DNA from: Distichodus sexfasciatus | Lineage: Eukaryota; Chordata; Actinopteri; Characiformes; Distichodontidae | Assembly (NCBI GenBank): GCA_032718565.1 | Contig: JAVGVS010000011.1 | Location: 4,209,404-4,273,403, forward strand | Direction of reading: 5' to 3' | DNA length: 64,000 bases | In this document: positions 42,801 through 52,597 of the stretch, piece by piece | Layout of the letters: every line of letters starts with the position of its first letter | How positions within the stretch are numbered: position 1 is the first letter of the stretch | The notes under the pieces: model-generated | Told to the model about the DNA's origin: nothing | Seen by the model: the letters and a program-made list of their open reading frames with translations, nothing else | The model's database searches: none | Made by a program: the position numbers and the translations under genes

Positions 42801-45800
42801 CAGAGACTGGAACCCCTGCCGCTCCTGCTCTTTGTGACAGTCTGGGTCTCTAAGGGAGCCACAGAGCCTGCAACAGGCTCATTGTGTAGAGGTTTTAATC
42901 TGACCCCATGCTTATTACAGAGCTGTATGCAGCATCTAGCCTCCTCTGGGTCCGTCTACACACAACCGTGTGGATGTAAGTTTCCCTGTGCACACATCCA
43001 CACGTGGAATTTTAAAGCTCTTTTCACAGATTAGTGCTGAAAGTCCTTTTGTGTGAGAGAGAGACTTTCTATAATGTTTATACTGTATGATTTCATTCTG
43101 GGTCGATGCAACAGTGTAGATTAAGGTATTGTTTAAGGGTCGACCGATTATCAGCTAGGCTGATTATCAGGGGCCGACATTAGGCATTTTCAAGATTATT
43201 TCTATCGGTGTTTAATTTAGGACAACATTTCAATTAATCACATATGTTAAGTAATTAAAAAGTGCGCTATTGTGGCTCTACTGCCGTCTCTTCGCTCTGT
43301 GCCATTTGCTCTCGACTTGCTGTTTCATTTAATGTCCTGCCCACAACAGTCTCTGATTGGCTGTATGTCACATGAGTAGTAGCCAGTCAACATTGAAGCC
43401 TTGTCACTCACACCACACTCGCATACGAGTGCAGCGTGAAGCTCAGAGGAGTTTTGGCTGAGCTTGGTGTTCGTAAGATGCAAAATTTTGACATTTTCAT
43501 CTCTTTTTTTTTTTGGCATATCGGTTCCAAATATCCATTATCGGCCCTGTTAACTAGCAATAATCAGTATCAGTATCGGCCTGAAAAAACAACATTGGTC
43601 GACCTCTAGTATCGTTACACCCCTACTTTTATAGCATCTTATTGTTTAATACGACAGGCAGTGGGAGTGTGAGGAGGAGTTACCCCTGTGGTTGGAGTGC
43701 TGCCGGCATAAAATTTGTTTGTAATTATTATTGTTCTTTCTTATGATAACGCACACCCTAGTGCTGGAGAGCAGAACTGACTCTTAGCTCCCATCCTATA
43801 CTGTGTTTTTGCACACATGTTGTCATATTCTGCTTCTCATACTATTGCACATGCTTAACTCCGAATGTAAATGGCTCATTCATGTCATTTTGTGTTCTGT
43901 ACAGGTAAACAGGTAAACTTTGTAAATAAATACTTAAAAATGCCTATTTTCTTTATTTGTGCAGCAATATCCTTGTTCTTCTATTTCTGTTTATATCAGC
44001 ATCTGTTACATGAAATCACATTCTTAAAATCTTTTTCCTCTTAATGTCTTAGCACTAACCACCAAAGTGAATTCCTTCTATGTAACAATGTCCTTGGCAG
44101 TACACCTCGTTCTGAGTATGATTCTGATTGTTAATACGCAGAGATAAACGTCATACAAATCCTAATAAAATGTCATGAGACTGCAGGACATTACTCACGG
44201 TTGAACATGAAGTTGACAATACCTAAACGTAATTATGAATACAGTGGACCCTCAGATTCTTAAAATACTTTAGCAGTTATGAATAGTTAAAGTTGAATTG
44301 TTTGACCCTAAAGCCCTGCCTTTGCTAAACTCAGAATTCCTCAGAACGTCAGATGTTCAGCTCTGTAAGATAGAGACTGATGTCAGAGCTCAGTTAGTTA
44401 GTTAGTCAGACTGAAACTGTGAATAAAAAGAAATTGACTTCAAAGAGCAGGTAGAAGGAATTAATATTTTTATCTAACTGCATAAAGGTTTGATGTTAAG
44501 AAACTTTGTTGGAACAATAGTGGGCCTTGTGCTATGGAAATGACGAAGCAAAGAAATACAGAAGGGTGGAAGTGGGCAGGAAGAGAGCAAAAGTGAAGGG
44601 GAAAGTGAGAGGAAGACTGAGAGCACAAGATTGTAGAGCTCTTGTGCCTGAGGTGCTGGAAGCCTCCGAGACTGTCTCATGCCTTAAGTGCAGACTTGCT
44701 GTTGTTTCGAATGTCACACTTCCTGTCTAAACAAGCTTAAAGCGCCCGTGTGTGAAGTCATACCTCTTTTACAGTCGGGCCATTCAAGATTTAACAAGTA
44801 GTAGTTCCACACCAGACGCAAACTGTGCTGTTCTTGTGTCACTTACCACCTCCTTTAATGCATGTGGCTTTACAGTAGGGAATATGAATACATACACACT
44901 AATCAGAATAGCTTCTTAAAAATACATACCACACATACCAGTGTGCATGCTTCACATGGCTTCAGTTATTATTTGAAGTCATGCAGTATTTTCATGCTAA
45001 ATAAAATCGAGTTAAAAAGAGGTGGACAGTAACAAAATACATTTACTTGCATACCATTTGTACTTCACTTGAGTAGTATTTTTTGGACACTTATGACTTT
45101 CACTTCACTACATTTGAAAGAATAATACCATACTTTTTCACTTCACTACATTTCTATCAATGTTCTCGTTACTTGTTACTTTCAAATCTGTGGATGAAGT
45201 GGATGTTATTCCCCCTTTTCTAAAACGTGATTGGTTGTTTGGCAGGTGATCAGCGTATCAGTAATCAGTAGGGTTACATCATGCCTGTAGACTGGAACTA
45301 TAAAACCAAGTTCAGACAGTTCTGCCGTTTTCTGTCTTGCTTAAAAACATTGTTGCTGTTGGAAAGTCATGAGCTAGAGCTGTAGAGCTGGGTTTGAGCA
45401 GGTTGGAATGTTGATTTTATGTTCTGAGCAGGCTGAATTCACAGCTATTACACTGTCCTCCTGATTAACATACACATATACAGTATGTGTGCGCACACTG
45501 CCATAGCTGGGTCAAACCACTGCCGTGCTGTTTTGTGGGGGTGAGGTAGTCTAACAGTTAATCAAAACAAAAATAATGACTGGTTTTCTTTATCAGTTCG
45601 GGTTGTGTTTCATTCAGGCAATCCCTTATTCTACAGCTTCTACAGGCTAGTCAGAGGCATTAGGCATTGTGAGTGTTGTGGCAATAATGCAACAATGTGG
45701 TGAAAGAAGATGTACTTTTAATTCTTAAGTATTTTTTAAAGCAAGTTCTTTTGTACTTGAAATTAAGTTACAATTTGACTGTACGACTTTCACTTGTATT

Positions 45801-46036
45801 GGAGTAACATTGACTAGTGGTATCTGTACTTTCACTTAAGTAATGAAGTTAGCTACTTTGCTCACAAATGCTTACAAATGACTGTCAGTCTGCTTAATGT
45901 TTTCTTCCCAAACTTCCTCTACCTGTCTTCTGTCCTAAAAAGAAACATGCCTCCAGGATTCGCAGCACTGCCCGAGAGTGACGTTCTTGTCAGTCCAGGT
46001 CCAGATAATCCAGTGCAGGAGTCCCAACTCATCTAA
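12719..46036 (+). CDS. TBC-domain protein, predicted Rab GTPase-activating protein (complete, 17 coding exons, 646 aa)
   Basis: Exons: 12719-12861, 13800-13887, 14054-14161, 14427-14604, 15451-15576, 15909-16032, 16190-16259, 16796-16910, 17087-17204, 19615-19695, 20220-20332, 32313-32405, 33574-33671, 33762-33845, 34344-34447, 36870-37073, 45943-46036. They sum to 1941 nt and stay open to TAA at 46034-46036. Start: ATG 12719 (gccATG), the first in an exon whose end (FDDFGFAFFKKREKK) leads into the TBC region. TBC domain about residues 80-345: IGIPPALRGRVW, the arginine finger in IALDLQR (R174), the glutamine finger in YSQGM (Q214) and WDSVLAIWD. Both catalytic fingers are present, so it should stimulate GTP hydrolysis on Rab proteins; the target Rab cannot be read. 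The tail (about 440-646) is Lys/Arg/Ser/Pro-rich with SPMKRSPSFGR and LRRLKSGPVGRIARRR, probably disordered. I do not recognise a named orthologue; it is neither TBC1D10 nor EVI5, and only distantly like USP6NL. Confidence 0.85.
13521..13750 (+). repeat. SINE family A copy
   Basis: Nearly full length: head ggggcagttggtagtctaac, core, gctccttcacgaatgggtca and a tail ending in acaatgacaaataatcac. It lies just upstream of the second TBC-gene coding exon (13800). Confidence 0.85.
15013..15245 (+). repeat. SINE family A copy with intact B-box-like motif
   Basis: Head gcagttggtggcgtaacggt, then caggttcgaatct, which matches an RNA polymerase III B box (GGTTCGAATCC-like), so the tRNA origin is clearest here. 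The full core and tail follow. Confidence 0.85.
16741..16782 (+). repeat. (TC)n tract in front of a TBC exon
   Basis: The tract ttctcgctctctcgctctct and further CT repeats end about 14 bp before the acceptor at 16794-16795 and form its extended polypyrimidine tract. Confidence 0.8.
18940..19012 (+). repeat. SINE family B head only
   Basis: Reads gttggtggtccagtgtttaa, ctcgcctttggacccagagg and tgggtttggatct, the same tRNA-like head as at 49013. The tail is absent. Confidence 0.6.
19866..19983 (+). CDS. Candidate alternative terminal exon of the TBC gene
   Basis: A strong acceptor (GGCTCTTTTCAG, ending 19865) follows a pyrimidine tract. It joins in phase 2 to exon 19615-19695 and reads AEAALKHSGSQHPSS to TAA at 19981-19983. 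This would give a 422-residue isoform that keeps the whole TBC domain and lacks the basic tail. The main model skips it and uses 20220-20332. No poly(A) signal lies close behind it; the nearest AATAAA I noted is about 21772. Confidence 0.3.
20173..20210 (+). repeat. (TC)n tract in front of TBC exon 20220
   Basis: Pure CT repeats interrupted by single gc steps, directly before the acceptor GTGTGTTAG (20218-20219). Confidence 0.85.
21115..21195 (+). repeat. Repeat end with caagattctttatttgtcac motif
   Basis: Reads caagattctttatttgtcac, then aggtacaacatgcagcgaaa. The reverse complement of the first motif recurs at 36780-36803, and a looser relative is at 16595-16625 (caaagtcaaattttattgta). Confidence 0.5.
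22462..22630 (-). repeat. SINE family B-related element, reversed
   Basis: Reversed tail (catttacatttccagtagca, gacgctcttatcta), middle (gggttaagaaccttgctcag) and head ending gaccactgcacccct. Confidence 0.7.
23072..23234 (-). repeat. hAT-like MITE, truncated copy of the 43134 family
   Basis: It begins tagaggtcgaccgatattgg, the terminal repeat of the element at 43134-43608, and continues as the reverse complement of that element's right third (including caccaagctcagctgaaact). It ends at a reversed SINE. Confidence 0.7.
23237..23487 (-). repeat. SINE family A copy, reversed, next to a truncated hAT MITE
   Basis: Starts tttgtcattgtgaacacagc and ends ctatcaactgccct, the reverse of tail and head. 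It abuts the broken end of the MITE at 23072-23234, so it probably inserted into or deleted part of it. Confidence 0.8.
24263..24457 (-). CDS. Unexplained protein-like ORF on the opposite strand inside the TBC intron (64 aa)
   Basis: From ATG at 24457 (minus strand; A at -3) it reads 64 residues to TGA. The composition looks like a real protein: a basic N-terminus (LNPRREAIGSLRFKKSL, FSRTPVRHSKVRLRR) followed by an amphipathic stretch (DDLQMLQDLNVNDLMRCL). It could be the first exon of a small nested gene, a decayed retrocopy or chance. About 300 bp further along the minus strand (around 23900-23985) another protein-like piece (EENTSGPLDMEYW) follows a possible acceptor and precedes a GTAAAA donor. 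I do not recognise the family and could not link the pieces into a model. Confidence 0.25.
   Translation of the reverse strand: MSPQLNPRREAIGSLRFKKSLVFSRTPVRHSKVRLRRPDDLQMLQDLNVNDLMRCLHTAEFKVA
25086..25214 (+). repeat. MITE with gggctggttt / aattggccc ends
   Basis: Short element whose ends are inverted (ggctggttttttgttcatgg; cttaatcctcaactgggaaa). The internal gcctagtcttgc and aggactaggcttaatc pair with each other. Same family as 55388-55660. Confidence 0.65.
25799..26035 (+). repeat. SINE family A copy
   Basis: Head ggggcagttggtagcgaaac through core and tail (ctgttcacaatgacaaatca). Full length, in the 12-kb TBC intron. Confidence 0.85.
30925..31105. repeat. Composite SINE: family A fragment (reverse) inside a family B element
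   Basis: A family B-like head (ggaggtagtctagtggttaa) and tail (tatctggataagagcatatg) flank a reversed family A piece that ends gtaccaactgcct. This suggests insertion of one SINE into the other. Confidence 0.55.
33149..33474 (+). mobile_element. Complete non-autonomous hAT-like element, 326 bp
   Basis: The left end tagggatgctcgatat and the right end atcgtgcacccct(a) are inverted repeats. They are flanked by the 8-bp duplication ataaaatg (33141-33148) and atagaatg (33475-33482), one mismatch. It sits between the TBC exons 32313 and 33574 and ends about 100 bp before the latter. Confidence 0.8.
36502..36752 (-). repeat. SINE family A copy, reversed
   Basis: Starts ttgtcattgtgaacacacca, has the reversed core ggtaccttgctcatgagtac and ends actaactgcccc. 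It is followed by the 3'-end motif tatgtgacaaataaagaatc of another repeat. Confidence 0.8.
41590..41790 (+). repeat. Purine-rich (GA) tract
   Basis: About 200 bp rich in A and G on the + strand (gaaaagagaggtgagagtaa), in the last TBC intron. The long minus-strand ORF over it is a composition artefact. Confidence 0.6.
42360..42800 (+). repeat. MITE with CACTGCAAAAAAT terminal inverted repeats, 441 bp
   Basis: The left end cactgcaaaaaatgaaat and the right end gattttttgcagtg are inverted. The interior is AT-rich (cttaacaagccagaaaatct). No target duplication is obvious and there is no ORF. Confidence 0.65.
43134..43608 (+). mobile_element. Complete non-autonomous hAT-like element, 475 bp
   Basis: Terminal inverted repeats: taagggtcgaccgat on the left and ggtcgacctcta on the right. 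They are flanked by an 8-bp target duplication, gtattgtt (43126-43133) and gtatcgtt (43609-43616), with one mismatch. The 8-bp duplication is typical of the hAT superfamily. No transposase ORF is present. Confidence 0.8.
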
Positions 46037-46760
46037 GAGGAAGTGCAGGTGAAGCCCAATAAACATCATCCTGAAGATGACCAACTATCCATCTGTACTG
46101 GAAAAGATATTTGAACCCCTTTTTTCAACAAATTTCAAACTACATTATACAAGAGCTGATCTGGTTGGAGAAGCATGCATCTGGACAAACGTGGAATTCA
46201 TGTGAAGATTCAGAATTAAAACCTGACAGGACTTTAACCTTCCGAAACCATACTTTTTCTGTCTCTTACTTCAGTGGCTGCACATTAATGTTTTCTATTC
46301 AGCATTTTGACCTGCCTGCTTGGATTCCGATTTGAACAGCCTTGCTGTCCAGTGTGATAACAGCTTTAGGAAAGAGGAGGTGATAAGACAGAAGACAGCA
46401 GGTAAACATGTTTGTAACAAGTTATAGATAAACTCAATGTAGTGCTGATAAGGGCAGGTTGTCAGTGATGCCATAATATTTTACAGTTTAAGGCTTGCTT
46501 GTTTTGATACAGTTTAGTTACATATTTCACCACACTTGATCGTATGCACTACATAACTTTACATATATTAACTTGGGTCTCTCGCTGGATTTCCTGATTG
46601 TAGCATTATTATATATTTGTAGTAAACTTGCGCTAATGTTTGTTTTTATCATTATTGATGTAACCTTTTCAGATAATAAAATATTAATATCACTTACTGA
46701 AGTTATGCACCTGCTCATTTTTATATGTATATTAATAAAATGGACTTTATATGGTTAGAC
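46037..46760 (+). terminator. TBC gene 3' UTR with three AATAAA signals
   Basis: AATAAA occurs at 46058-46063, very close to the stop codon, and again at 46675-46680 and 46734-46739. The last two are the more likely main sites; the first would leave almost no 3' UTR. Confidence 0.5.
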
Positions 46761-47944
46761 CTTTTAGTAGAAACATGCTTATTGTCAGGTTTTCATTTGT
46801 GTTTTGATGTGTTGCTCCGACAGCATCTGAGAAAGACTTGTCCTTAACCTTAAGATTTAGCAGAGCCCATTAAACCATCTTTACTTGGGTCTGGTTGAAG
46901 TCAGACCTACCGTTATCTTTAGGCTAATGTGGCTAAGTGACTTTATTAGTGGAAAATCCTAATCTTATCCAAATCCTGTTTCTCTGTCTTGGACTGTGTC
47001 TCTGTATGTGTGCATCTGAGAGAGATAATTTGAGGAAACATGAGCAATTTTCTATTGTTAGAACTCTCTGTGAACTTTGTCCGTTGTGTTACACACACCT
47101 AATATAGAAGAGACTTGGACAGCAGCAGCGACGAGCAAAATTCAGACGTGTGTGTAAAAGAGAGGGTGTGTCACAAAGTGTCCTGAAAGTTAAGGCCCTG
47201 TAATTATCTGAGGTGTAGGTTTCACACAAACATCACCACGTGTGCGAGAGACACACAGACGTCATGTGACCTGTTATGTTATGTTTGGATCGGTGGAGAA
47301 GCCGGTTTGTGTTTGTACTCTAACTCGACTCCTCAACACATGTCTGTTGTCAGATGGTTGTTTTGTTGTGCTGATCTTGCATCCAAATGCTGCTCTGCTC
47401 TGACGTTTTCTCTGTCTTCAGGTTTGAGCATGAGGTTGTACTCGGGTGCTCTCATCAAAGCAGTGCTCAGATTATTACCTCTCTTATCAGCTGCTCAGAT
47501 CAGATCGGCCTCTCTTTGTGGTTCCCAATAGAACTCAGAACCAAGCAGTTGAAATTTAACATAAACCTTGTTGCTTCCTTCCTCAGAGATTGAACATAAA
47601 CTTGCGTGAGTAACGTTACAAGTTTGTGTGTTTTGATTTTGTGGTGGTGTACTTTGGGTCTTTGCTCCAGTTACAAGTGTGAGCTGGTAGACACAGTAAA
47701 ATCTTGTGTGACAAATCAGCCTGTCTTTTTTGACAGAGTTGTGTAAGATCTGTACTGTGCATGAGTTGTGCTCCCTGTGGTCGATAATAGAGAAATGTGT
47801 AGACATTCATGGGGGAAGCTTGTCCAAAAATAATCTTGCTAATAATGAATAAAATCTAATAATGATGATTATCAATAGGGTCCTGTAAGGGTTTGAGACA
47901 GTTGGCAGTCTGTTAAATTATTAGTAGATATTAAAAGTAAGGAT

Positions 47945-48560
47945 GGCACCGATACGATACGTGGATTGGTTATCGGTCCGATAACGACTCCAATAGCAGG
48001 ATCGGGTATCTGTGACATTGGGCTGATCTATGGAGCCGATCTGTAAATGCTCGCACACTCAGTTGGTGATGCATGGGAGGCGGAAATACGGTAAAGCTGT
48101 TTTTTTTTTCATGCTAATTCATACATGTTGATATGATAATGTGCACAACAAGCAACACAACTGCAAAAAGCAATACAACCACAAAAAGCAAGTCACACGA
48201 TTATACTGTTTAATTTCCTTAACAACCCCAGCTCTCGCTCGTAATCTGAGTTCCTGATTGGTTGAGCGCCAGAGGATTAGGGACAGAACTGTGTTTAAAC
48301 GAATCATTTTTGAGATGTTATTTTAAAAATAAATAATTTATCATATACATATGGGTGTGCAGTTATTACATTGTTTTAGTTAGGAGATCAGTATTTAAGT
48401 CAAGTTTTTCCTTAAACATAACAGAATAATCATATATTCAGAAATTTATAAAGCATTACTTTCTGTCTTCAGTTTAAAAATGACAGACTGTTGGATTTGT
48501 ATTGTATCAGCAAATATTTACACTGTTGGTATCGGATATAAAAAGTGGTATCGTGCCATG
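47945..48560 (+). repeat. hAT-like MITE with imperfect terminal inverted repeats
   Basis: The left end atggcaccgatacgat and the right end gtatcgtgccat are inverted copies of each other. Internal gtatcgg/ccgatc motifs recur near both ends. There is no room for a transposase ORF, so it is non-autonomous. I could not fix a target-site duplication. Confidence 0.6.
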
Positions 48561-48604
48561 TTTAATAAAAAGAAGCTAAAACCTTCTCCATTTCCCCTTT
48601 AATG

Positions 48605-48780
48605 CTAGTGTAATGTCTTGGTCGTAGTACCCTGTAATGACGACCATAAAATTAGGGGTTTAAATCTTGGGAGAACCTAAAGCAAGCAGCTTAACTCCAG
48701 ATTGCTACAAAGAAACTATCTCTGCACATTAGAATTGTGGAACCTGCTCTGGATAAGTGCATCTGCTAAATGCAATAAAT
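48605..48780 (+). repeat. Degraded SINE family B copy
   Basis: A poor head is followed by a clearer tail: acctgctctggataagtgca, tctgctaaatgcaataa. Confidence 0.5.
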
Positions 48781-49012
48781 ATGAATGTATGTTTTTTTTC
48801 TCCTTTCAATATTTGCACATTTTTGCTTTATTTTATGCAATACCAGAAGATAAAAGATGCCTGTATTGCCACTGTGCAAGTATAATAATGTAACATCAGT
48901 GTAAGTACAAATGAATGTTCAATAAGTGAATAAGGTGCTCTTTAAAATGCTAATGAAAATATAGTAAGCTTTGTGTAGTGTGTGCAGGTATTCTGTACTG
49001 CTTTGGCACAGT

Positions 49013-49216
49013 TGGTGGGTGTTGGTGGCCTAGTGGTAGGACACTCGCCTTTGGACCAAGAGGTTGTGAGTTTGAATCCGACCGCTGGTGTTACCAACAT
49101 TAGGTCACTGAGCAAGACCCTTAACCCTAAGTTGCTCTCAGGGGAATTGTCCCTGAAATTAGGAAATGTAAGTCGCTCTGAATAAAAGCGTCTGCTAAAT
49201 GCTGTAAATGTAAATG
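49013..49216 (+). repeat. SINE family B (tRNA-derived head with TCTGCTAAATG tail)
   Basis: tRNA-like head (tggtggcctagtggtaggac, then gagtttgaatccgacc as B box), middle actgagcaagacccttaacc, and the tail aaaagcgtctgctaaatgct followed by repeated gtaaatgtaaatg. This tail is common in teleost genomes. Confidence 0.8.
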
Positions 49217-49430
49217 TAACAGAGCATTCACCCTGTGATCGGAAGGTCGCCGGTTACCACTAAGGTACTCATGAGCAAGGTAATGTCCCCAAGCACTACT
49301 CCTCGGGCGCTGCCAAAAAGCTGCCCACTGCTCCTTCACGGATGGGTTATACGCTTAGGTTACATTTTGTTGTGGTGCTTTGTGCTGGCCGGGGGTGTGT
49401 TCACAATGACGATCACTCTCTTTCATTTGT
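49217..49430 (+). repeat. SINE family A copy directly after the family B SINE
   Basis: It begins within the family B tail and runs from the head (agcattcaccctgtgatcgg) through the core to ttcacaatgacgatcact. The first bases of the head are missing. Confidence 0.75.
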
Positions 49431-50949
49431 TTTCATTTTATTATTCTCTTTATTTTTGTATAGCATGCTGAATGAGCTCTGAATATGAAATGTGATAGAT
49501 ATATATAGATAGTAAGTAAGTACCTTACCTTGCTTTGACAAATGGCAAAAATATTCAAGACACAACCCTGTTGGAAAAAAGGACCAGCTGGTCTTGCTAG
49601 TAAACAGGATTTACTCGTCCATAAAGATCCATTATGTTTGAGACCAGAATAAGTTCACCAGCACAGTGGACACTCCTATGATTTGAATTAAACTTGTAAG
49701 CAGCATCAAACTAGCAGGAAGAAGGGCCATTAGAGACGGTTTATAAGGCTATATGATGGCCAGAGACTTATCCAGCAGGGAATCGTGATTGTTTGATGGT
49801 GCTGATGGAGTCCCGCACTTCTGCTGCTGATATGAGTCATTTTGTGTTGAGCAAATCAGTGTTTGGAGTTTTCCTGGTGTGTGTGTGTCTGTTTATCTGT
49901 CTATCTGACTCAGAGCCATCACACACCTGCCCAGACCACCCCCACCTCTCCTCCACATCAGCTATTAGTGTAGTGACCTATTAAGCTCAGGAATGTTTTG
50001 AGTGAACCTTCCCGACCTCGTAACGGTTCAGAGCTGCTAGTTCACGATCAAAGCCGCTGGTGGGACGGTGGGCGGCTGATGAAGGGGTTTGTGGGGATTG
50101 TTGCCGAGTAACCGGGAGAAGTAGGGTAGGAGTTTGAACATAGCGTGTCGATGACGTCAGTGGATCTATTTAGCTTTTCAAATGCCCTCCATTTTTCTTA
50201 ACGTCCCCCATTTGCCGACAGTTTTGTTAATGTGTTCGGAGTTCTTCTAAAACATTCTCACACAGGTCATTCCGTGTTCAGTTTTTTTTCCTTCTAGATG
50301 AGAGGCAAAAGAAGACGTGAAATTTTGCTCTGGGTGGGAAAAAGCTGTAAAATGTGAGGTTATTGCTAGCAGAGTGGTTTTTCAGACATGCGGCTGCTGT
50401 TTTGCAGGTTGGAACCTGCTTTTTCTGAGAAATTAACAACATTGCGACATGTTACACATTATGAAAACGTCTGCCAATTTCATTATTTCCCAGTGCAAAC
50501 TCCCCTCTCCCATGAAGACACTTATTTCACAGTTTTTCTTTTCTCTCTATTTAAACTGAACCAGAGATTGTGAAACATTAGCTCTCAGCTTTATTCACTG
50601 GCCTTTCACAAAAGTGACCGTGGTTTCCTGGCATGAATGTTTCCGGACAAGTCTGATGTTTTCTGTTGATGTTTGGCCTGAATGTCTAATGTAACGGGGG
50701 AACGTTAACCTGCGTGCGTGTGTATGTGTGTGTGTGGACTTCACATTCCTTAAGGCCATTGTTCTGTGTCAGGTGCTGGATAAAGCTCCTTCTCTCTGCT
50801 GTGAGATCAAATTTGTCTGATCCCATTATGATGCTCGATGTTTACAATGGTGCTTACAGATGCTAGTGTGGTGCTGACACTGTTCTAACTGGCATGAACA
50901 CTTTTTTGTTTGTTTTTTTGACAATTTGACCCTTAAACCAAAGCTGCTG

Positions 50950-51040
50950 TGGGAGGAGTGGCCCTGTCGTTAGGAACCACTAGTTGCTCTGGATTAGAGA
51001 ATCTGATCAATTCTGTAAATGTAAATCTGATTTCTGTTCA
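50950..51040 (+). repeat. Degraded SINE family B tail
   Basis: Matches the tail region loosely: gttgctctggattagagaat and ctgtaaatgtaaatctg. Confidence 0.4.
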
Positions 51041-51916
51041 TATTCAGTTGATTCAGCTTGGAGTTGTAGAGGACACACGTCTTCAGGGACAGGGGTGAGG
51101 AGGAGAGACGAGCCATAATAACTGACCGTTTCCTTTTTCTCCCGCTTCCTCTCTACGGGTAACATCCAGGTTTATGGGAGGAGAGACGGTTAAGATGGTG
51201 TCATGCCGGAGCTACAATAAATAATAGATCTAATGGGTTTTGATTGGTTTCTTATTTGATCAAGTCACATTAAAAATACTGAAGCACAGTGAGACTGATG
51301 ATTTAAGCATGTTTTGTGTTTTTTGTTTTTTTATTAGTCATTGCTGTCTTCGTCTCTACGCTTCATTCGTTATCTAGTGCTTTGTGGAAACGGTGTGCAG
51401 GAAAGGCAGAGGAGACATCTGCTTCCTGAGATTCGAGCGGTGGGATATATGACGGCACCGTGCTGTGAAAATGAACATCCACCACATGCGCGCACACATT
51501 TCCTGAGATTAAAAGTACGGTGTGCCCTTTTTGTGACTGAGCGATGTCAGCAGCTACACCTGGCTAAATGTGTGTTTTTAAGTCTCCAACTTTTTCCAGA
51601 TAGTGACCAACTCTATTCTAAAGTTTTTCAGCTGGTTTTCAGCTTCCCCCATCCTAATGAATATTTATTGGCGCGAACTTATATCTGTTTATGGAGATAT
51701 TTGGAATGAAAATGTTGTTTTGCTGTTTGTTGCAATTTGCTTAGAAGAAGGTATATTAGGAAAATATTAGAAGAAAGTGTAAATAGCAGATATCGTTATT
51801 TTAGATCTCTCAGCTCTAAGTTTGGTGGACTTCTTTTTCCTTGTTGAATTAGAGCAACTTTATTCCCTCTTGGCCGTCTTCTACTTCCCTTACAGCTTCC
51901 TTTCTACTTCCCTTTC

Positions 51917-52597
51917 GCCTGCTATAGATCACACCTGCTATAGATCACACCTGCTATACAGTAGATCACACCTCCTATAGATCACACCTGCTATAGATCA
52001 CACCTGCTATACAGTAGATCACACCTGCTATACAGTAGATCACACCTGCTATAGATCACGCCTCCTATACAGTAGATCACACCTGCTATACAGTAGATCA
52101 CACCTGCTATAGATCACACCTGCTATACAGTAGATCACGCCTCCTATAGATCACGCCTCCTATAGATCACGCCTCCTGTAGATCACACCTGCTGTAGATC
52201 ACACCTGCTATACAGTAGATCACACCTGCTATAGATCACACCTGCTATACAGTAGATGACACCTGCTATAGATCACACCTGCTATAGATCACACCTGCTA
52301 TACAGTAGATGACACCTGCTATACAGTAGATGACACCTGCTATACAGTAGATCACGTCTACTATAGATCGTGTCTACTATAGATCACGTTTACTACAGAT
52401 CACATCTGCTATAGGTCACACCTGCTATACACTAGATCACACCTGCTATACAGTAGATCACACCTGCTATAGATCACATCTATAGATCACACCTGCTATA
52501 CAGTAGATCACACCTGCTATAGATCACATCTATAGATCACGCCTGCTACAGGTCACACCTGCTACGGATCACACCTGCTATAGATCACACCTGCTAC
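51917..52597 (+). repeat. Minisatellite, 16/21-bp unit, about 680 bp
   Basis: Tandem array of agatcacacctgctat (16 bp), interspersed with a 21-bp form that carries an extra acagt. Variant units (gcctcctat, gtctactat, gatgacacc) cluster in blocks, which shows local duplication history. Confidence 0.95.

Larger units (their letters stand above)
37074..45942 (+). other. 8.9-kb last intron of the TBC gene
   Basis: Contains no further exon that I can support. It holds a GA-rich tract (41600-41790), a MITE with CACTGCAAAAAAT ends (42360-42800), a hAT MITE (43134-43608) and scattered CA/TG tracts. A short 3'-end-like repeat motif (GCGACCCCTAATCGGAGCAG) lies near 38890. The remaining stretches show nothing recognisable. 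Confidence 0.65.

Noticed and set aside
47307..47593. Overlapping short + ORFs after a possible acceptor (gtcttcag)
   Set aside because: Neither frame has a protein-like pattern or a phase-matched partner exon.
49013..49090. Second tRNA-like sequence
   Set aside because: Same reason: head of a family B SINE followed by the typical tail.
51917..52597. Regular short repeats that could suggest a CRISPR array
   Set aside because: The units are contiguous without unique spacers and the DNA is eukaryotic; it is a minisatellite.
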